Origin: JBCDBY01 sp039182715
GTDB taxonomy: Bacteria > Planctomycetota > PLA2
Assembly: GCA_039182715.1 (NCBI GenBank)
Contig: JBCDBY010000006.1
Coordinates: 1-35,704, forward strand
Direction of reading: 5' to 3'
DNA: 35,704 nt
Shown here: piece after piece, positions 31,976 to 35,704 of the stretch
How the letters are laid out: each line of letters starts with the position of its first letter
How positions within the stretch are numbered: the first letter of the stretch is position 1
Notes under the pieces: model-generated
Told to the model about the DNA's origin: nothing
The model's input: the letters and a program-made list of their open reading frames with translations, nothing else
Databases searched by the model: none
Position numbers and translations under genes: made by a program

Positions 31976-33353
31976 GCAGCGTCGTCAGCGTCGCGATCGG
32001 ACAGAGCCAGAGGCGGTGGAAGGGCAGCACCGCCGTGAACTGCGCCAGGACGAAGACCATCGCAATGCCGGCGGCGACGCCGAGGAGCGCGTGACGCTCC
32101 CGTGGACGCTTGCTCAGCATGCCGACCAGAAACAGGCCGAGCATCGGACCGGCGAAATAGGCGAGCCAGGTCACCATCGTCACCAGCAGGCCGCTCTCGG
32201 ACCGGGCGGCGGCGAGCGCGCCGAACGTCGCCACGAACCCCACCACGACGGTCATGAGTCGCGCGAGGCGCAAGCTCGGCCGGCGCACGATGTCGACGAG
32301 GAAACTGGTCGACATGGAGTGGATGGCGGAGTCGAGGCTCGACATGGAAGCCGCGAAGATGGCGGCGAGCATGAGCCCCGCGAGCCCGGGCGGAAGCCGC
32401 GCGACGAGGAAGCGCGGCAAGGCCTCGTCGCCTTTCTCGACGGTGAAGCCCTCCGCCGCGGGGGCGAGCTCGGACCAGGCGGAAAGCGCGACGCCGAGCA
32501 CGAGGGTCATGGCCAGCGCGATCGTGCCGGCGAGCCACCCGGTGAACGCGGCGCGGCGTGCCGACGGGAGATCCTCGCACGACAGGAAGCGCTGGACCGC
32601 CTGCTGGCCGGTGCCGAAGAGCGAGAGCGCGAGCACCATGTAGGGGATGACCGACGCGACGAGGTTGAAAGGCGACTTGGGGTCGAAGGTGAGCGTGACC
32701 GCTTCGAGGCGCTCGTTCGCGCGCGCGTGGTCGAGCGCCGCGGAGACCCCGCCGGGCACGTCCCCCAGCACGACGAAGAGGCAGGCGAGGACGCCGCCGA
32801 CGATGACCGCGAACTGGATGCAGTCGGTCCAGACGACCGCCGCGATGCCGCCGAACGCGGAGTAGGCGATCGCCGCCGCGGCCGACACGACGATGGACAG
32901 CTCGACCGACCAACCGAGCACCGCCTGCAGCGCAAGAGCGGGCCCGTAGACGAGCACCGAGGCGCGCACCGCGGTCTGCGCCAGGAACATGACGCTCCCG
33001 CACACGCGCGCCGTGCGGCCGAAGCGCACCTCGAGCCACTGGTAGGCGGTGGTGATCGGCTGCGCCGCGAAAAACGGGAGGAAGACGGCGCAGACGATGC
33101 CGATCGCGATGAGATCGCCGATCTGCCACTGCAGATAGCCGAGCCCGTTCGTGAAGCCGAACCCCGTGCCGCCGATGAGCGAGGCGCTGGAGAAGCTGGT
33201 CGCGATGAGCGAAATGCCGACCGCCCACCAGCGCAGCTTGCGACCGCCGAGGAAGTAATCCTCGCTGTCCTTCTGCCGGCGGTTGGCCCAGACGCCGATG
33301 CCGAGGACGACCGCCGCGTAGAGCAGCATGACCACGACGTCGGCGGCGTGCAT
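31935..33353 (-). CDS. Sodium:solute symporter (SSS family)
   Basis: A 472-aa transporter with about 12-13 hydrophobic helices. SSS-family features are the N-terminal DYFLGGRKLRWWAVGISLIA block, SLIGGTGFGFTNGLGY, the GSV..TA..R segment, WLEVRFGRTARVCGS, and the later SLFGTGQQAVQRFLSC and ASMSSLDSAIHSMSTSFLVD motifs. It should couple Na+ entry to uptake of a sugar, amino acid, sialic acid or related solute; the substrate cannot be told from the sequence. TAGCTT lies exactly 6 nt before ATG 33353. The gene stands alone between a small ORF (convergent) and the repeat region before the VWA lipoprotein. Confidence 0.9.
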   Translation of the reverse strand: MHAADVVVMLLYAAVVLGIGVWANRRQKDSEDYFLGGRKLRWWAVGISLIATSFSSASLIGGTGFGFTNGLGYLQWQIGDLIAIGIVCAVFLPFFAAQPITTAYQWLEVRFGRTARVCGSVMFLAQTAVRASVLVYGPALALQAVLGWSVELSIVVSAAAAIAYSAFGGIAAVVWTDCIQFAVIVGGVLACLFVVLGDVPGGVSAALDHARANERLEAVTLTFDPKSPFNLVASVIPYMVLALSLFGTGQQAVQRFLSCEDLPSARRAAFTGWLAGTIALAMTLVLGVALSAWSELAPAAEGFTVEKGDEALPRFLVARLPPGLAGLMLAAIFAASMSSLDSAIHSMSTSFLVDIVRRPSLRLARLMTVVVGFVATFGALAAARSESGLLVTMVTWLAYFAGPMLGLFLVGMLSKRPRERHALLGVAAGIAMVFVLAQFTAVLPFHRLWLCPIATLTTLLTGWAASLGRPAA

Positions 33354-33359
33354 CGCGGA

Positions 33360-33365
33360 AAGCTA
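33360..33365 (-). promoter_or_regulatory. TANNNT -10 element, symporter gene
   Basis: TAGCTT, exactly 6 nt before ATG 33353. Confidence 0.5.
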
Positions 33366-33374
33366 CGAAGCGAA

Positions 33375-33412
33375 TCGGACACGGTGCGGGATTCATTCCG
33401 CACCGTGTCCGA
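33375..33412. terminator. Long perfect hairpin, probable terminator or structured element
   Basis: A perfect 15-bp inverted repeat (33375-33389 with 33398-33412; core CGGACACGGTGCGG) encloses the 8-nt loop GATTCATT. There is no T-tract beside it. It sits between the symporter promoter and the 3' end of the VWA gene, where it could end leftward transcription from the VWA gene. Confidence 0.55.
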
Positions 33413-33436
33413 CGGAAACCCATCCCCCACAGGCAG

Positions 33437-33468
33437 TTATGCGCGCCACGGGATGGAAGAGGTGCATC
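33437..33468 (+). repeat. Rearranged partial copy of the 97-bp repeat
   Basis: TTATGCGCGCCAC (33437-33449) is identical to the same part of the two copies near 1700-1900. The adjoining GATGGAAGAGGTGCATC (33452-33468) is the exact reverse complement of the last palindrome of copy 1 (1744-1760). The terminal segment is thus inverted relative to the first two copies. Confidence 0.7.
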
Positions 33469-33479
33469 AGAAACGGGTG

Positions 33480-34958
33480 TCAGCGGCGAGGGGCGTCGTC
33501 GAGGCGGGCGGCGGCCCGCATCAGGGTGAGGAGTTCGGGGTCGCGGCGGCCGACCAGTTCCTCGGCCATGCCGTAGGTGGCGGCGCCGCGGTGGCCGTCG
33601 TCGCGCAGCAGCATGCCGAAGGCGGCGACGCCGGCGGTGAAGCGGAAGTCGTCCGATGCGTTCGCGTAGGCGGCGCCGCCGTCGACGACCGGGTGCTCGA
33701 CGCGGCGCGGGTCGGTGTCGCGGTAGCGCACCTTCACGGTCAGCAGCTCGGGCGACCCGGACGGCGCTTCGTTCTCCCGATAGCGCAGCTTCTCGACGCC
33801 GGGCAGGGCGTGGCCGAGGCCGGCGGGGACGATCTCGTAGAGCGCGACGGACGCCTGGCCCGCGCCGAGCTCGCCGCCATCCACGGTTTCGTTGGCGAAC
33901 CCCTCGGCGGCGAGCGTGCGGTTCTCGTATCCGATCAGTCGGTAGGCCGCGACGCGCGCGGGGTTGAACTCGACCTGCACCTTCACGTCGCGCGCCACCA
34001 CCATGAGGGTGCTTTCGAGACGTTCCATGAGAACGCGGCGGGCGTCGGCGCGGTCTCGCAGGTAGTCGTAGTGGCCGTTGCCGGCGTTGGCCAGCGCCTC
34101 GAGGTTGGAGTCCTTGAGGTTGCCGTCCCCCACGCCGAGGCAGGTGAGATCGATGCCGCGCTGCGCCTTGCGGCGGATGAAGAGTTCGAGGCTGCCAGCA
34201 TCGGTGCGGCCGCGGTTGAAGTCGCCATCCGTGGCGAGGATGACGCGGTTGATGCCGTTGCGCACGTACGCGATGTCCGCCTGCTCGTACGCCTCGTCGA
34301 GCCCCGCGGTGCCGTTGGTCGCGCCGTCCGCCTCGAGGCCGCGAATGGCGCGCTCGATGCGACGGCGGCTGCCGATCGACGTCGGCGGCAGGACGACCTC
34401 CGCCTCGTCGCGGTAGGTGACGATGGCGACCGAGTCGCGCGCCTCCAGCTCGTCGAGCAGCACCAGCATCGACTGCTTCACGAGCGGGAGCTTGTTCGCG
34501 CGATCCATCGAGCCGGAGACGTCGATGAGGAAGACGAGATTGGCGTCCGGGCGCTGGGCGCGGTCGACGACGCGGCCGGTGACGGCGATGCGCACGAGGC
34601 GATGCATGCTCGCCCATGGCGACGAAGCGACCTCGGTGTGGACCGCGAGCGATCCCTCGCGCGGGCGCGGATCGCCGTAGTCGAACGCGTTGATCATCTC
34701 CTCGATGCGCACGGCGTTCAGCGGCGGCATGCGGCCCTGCTCGAGGTAGCGGCGCACGTGCCCGTAGGCCGCCGTATCCACGTCGATGCCGTAGGTGGAA
34801 AGAGGGTGGTCCTGGGCCGAGACGAAGCCCGACACGGGAGCCCAGGAGAATTCCTCGTCCCCGATCGGCGCGCGATCGACGCCGGAGGACTTGAGGGAGA
34901 TCGACATGCAGCCGGCCAGGAGGACGACCAGCAGGGAGAACGAGATCACGGTACGCAT
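33480..34958 (-). CDS. VWA-domain lipoprotein (YfbK-like)
   Basis: A 492-aa lipoprotein starting at ATG 34958: MRTVISFSLLVVLLAGC gives a lipobox with C17. The N-terminal part (PLSTYGIDVDTAAYGHVRRYL ... RIEEMINAFDYGDPRP) and the C-terminal DUF3520-like part frame a canonical VWA domain with the metal site D146-V-S-G-S150 (FLIDVSGSMD). This is the YfbK layout. YfbK-type genes are often placed next to ECF sigma genes, as here (divergent gene at 35040). The in-frame extension upstream (to 35027) carries no signal and is rejected. No Shine-Dalgarno site is seen; the GGGAAC motif about 30 nt upstream may be an ECF-type promoter. Function unknown. Confidence 0.88.
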   Translation of the reverse strand: MRTVISFSLLVVLLAGCMSISLKSSGVDRAPIGDEEFSWAPVSGFVSAQDHPLSTYGIDVDTAAYGHVRRYLEQGRMPPLNAVRIEEMINAFDYGDPRPREGSLAVHTEVASSPWASMHRLVRIAVTGRVVDRAQRPDANLVFLIDVSGSMDRANKLPLVKQSMLVLLDELEARDSVAIVTYRDEAEVVLPPTSIGSRRRIERAIRGLEADGATNGTAGLDEAYEQADIAYVRNGINRVILATDGDFNRGRTDAGSLELFIRRKAQRGIDLTCLGVGDGNLKDSNLEALANAGNGHYDYLRDRADARRVLMERLESTLMVVARDVKVQVEFNPARVAAYRLIGYENRTLAAEGFANETVDGGELGAGQASVALYEIVPAGLGHALPGVEKLRYRENEAPSGSPELLTVKVRYRDTDPRRVEHPVVDGGAAYANASDDFRFTAGVAAFGMLLRDDGHRGAATYGMAEELVGRRDPELLTLMRAAARLDDAPRR

Positions 34959-34984
34959 GCAGGGGAAATGCCGCCGGGTCGCGC

Positions 34985-35010
34985 GCGTTCCCGAAGTTTT
35001 CCGGGAACGC
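34985..35010. promoter_or_regulatory. Palindrome with two divergent GGGAAC motifs (ECF -35-like)
   Basis: GCGTTCCCG (34985-34993) and CGGGAACGC (35002-35010) are a perfect 9-bp inverted repeat around the loop AAGTTTTC. Each arm reads GGGAAC outward, matching the GGAAC core of many ECF -35 elements. The VWA start (34958) and the sigma start (35040) both lie about 30 nt beyond their GGAAC, as expected for leaderless transcripts. No ECF-type -10 was assigned. Confidence 0.45.
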
Positions 35011-35039
35011 TCACGCGCGCGCGGCATGATGGGTGTGAG

Positions 35040-35704
35040 GTGGAAGGATCGGCCCCGACCCCGGACGCGCTACTCGAGCACGTTGGTTTCCTGCGTGCGC
35101 TGGCGCTCAGCCTGCTGCGCAACGAGGCCGACGCCGACGACGCGGTGCAGCAGGCGCTGGCCACGGCCCTGGAAAAACCGCCGCCCGATCCGAGCCATCT
35201 GCGCGGGTGGCTGGCCGCCGTCACCCGCAACGTGGCGCTCATGCAGTACCGGACGCGCACGCGGCGACGGGCGCGCGAGGAGCGCGCGGCGCGGCCCGAG
35301 GGCGGCCCCTCCACCGCGGACATCAGCGCGCGCATGGAGATGGAGCAGCACGTCGTCGCGGCGATGGCGCAGCTCGAGGAGCCGTTCCGCACCACGCTCA
35401 TCCTGCGCTATTACGACGGACTGCAGCCGAAGGAGATCGGCGAGCGCATGGACGTGCCCGCCGCAACCGTGCGCACCCGGCTCAAGCGCGGACTCGACAA
35501 GCTCAAGGGCGAACTCGAGCGGCGCAGCGGCGGCCGCAAGTCGATGCTCGCCGGCCTGCTCCTGCTCGCGCAGATGCCGGCGCGCGCGGCGAACGCGCCG
35601 TGGTTGTCCAACCTCGCCGGCGCGGCGGCGGTGGTGCTCGGCGTGCTGGCTGTCGGCTACCTGACGACGGCGCAACGTCCGGATGCGCCGACCGAACGAA
35701 CCGC
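35040..35704 (+). CDS. ECF sigma factor with C-terminal membrane extension, 3' end cut by window
   Basis: From GTG 35040 an ECF sigma factor is read to the window end (221 codons and part of another). Region 2 covers about 8-80 (ADADDAVQQALATALEKPPPDPSHLRGWLAAVTRNVA, in pieces) and region 4 about 100-155 (RTTLILRYYDGLQPKEIGERM and TVRTRLKRGLDKLKGEL). After region 4 it continues into a hydrophobic part (SMLAGLLLLAQ and LAGAAAVVLGVLAVGYL), so the sigma factor may be membrane-tethered, with a possible sensor beyond the window. GTG is preferred because no ATG lies in this frame before region 2. It is divergent from the YfbK-like gene. Confidence 0.8.
   Translation, partial: MEGSAPTPDALLEHVGFLRALALSLLRNEADADDAVQQALATALEKPPPDPSHLRGWLAAVTRNVALMQYRTRTRRRAREERAARPEGGPSTADISARMEMEQHVVAAMAQLEEPFRTTLILRYYDGLQPKEIGERMDVPAATVRTRLKRGLDKLKGELERRSGGRKSMLAGLLLLAQMPARAANAPWLSNLAGAAAVVLGVLAVGYLTTAQRPDAPTERT

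Overview
The window is about two-thirds G+C, gene-dense, and encodes many secreted or lipid-anchored proteins. It carries two ECF sigma factors, one of the type specific to planctomycetes (28199-28798) and one with a C-terminal membrane extension (35040 to the end). It also carries HEAT-repeat proteins with a W-W-x-E-N signature, three von Willebrand A (VWA) proteins, a fused 2-oxoacid dehydrogenase E1 and an FG-GAP lipoprotein. Together these suggest a high-GC member of the Planctomycetota, probably uncultured. This is inferred from gene content; no rRNA or tRNA gene was seen. No prophage, insertion sequence or CRISPR array was found, so the window looks like ordinary chromosome.

Layout. 1-113: start of a membrane protein. 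238-1640: a beta-propeller (BNR/sialidase-like) gene interrupted by two in-frame TAA codons, coupled through ATGA to a ThiS/MoaD-like protein. 1641-2015: a duplicated multi-hairpin repeat. 2016-5620: sulfatase, divergent AraC regulator (with a TAG at an expected Tyr) and an SDR oxidoreductase. 5716-9229: promoter, Fur-like palindrome and a 1126-aa lipoprotein. 9291-12685: an AhpD-family peroxidase whose catalytic Cys codon is TGA, divergent from an M16 zinc protease. 12752-17173: MoxR ATPase plus VWA partner, a DUF2330 protein and a Tat-exported aldo/keto reductase. 17164-20895: a BtuFCD-like ABC importer followed by two small genes. 20919-22878: MobA-like nucleotidyltransferase and M20 peptidase. 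22957-28124: secreted duplicated protein, fused E1, and two more proteins. 28199-31975: planctomycete-type ECF sigma, HEAT-VWA protein, thioredoxin-fold protein and a small membrane ORF. 31935-35704: sodium:solute symporter, YfbK-like VWA lipoprotein and divergent ECF sigma.

Two observations stand out. First, at least 13 genes have a TANNNT hexamer 6-9 nt (usually exactly 6) before the start codon and no Shine-Dalgarno sequence, the signature of leaderless transcription. A smaller set (sulfatase, HEAT protein, FG-GAP lipoprotein, BNR gene, AraC) has good Shine-Dalgarno sites instead. Second, the AhpD-family gene reads intact through a TGA at the exact peroxidatic Cys of E-x11-C-x2-C-x3-H, with a bacterial-SECIS-like hairpin downstream, so it may be a selenoprotein. 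The TAA and TAG interruptions in two other genes of the first 10 kb cannot be selenocysteine and leave sequence error or decay as a real alternative.

Functionally the window combines extracytoplasmic proteins (sulfatase, M16 protease, VWA, HEAT and FG-GAP proteins), a probable cobalamin importer and central metabolism (E1). Regulation visible in the sequence is by the AraC protein next to the sulfatase, by the two ECF factors, and perhaps by Fur.
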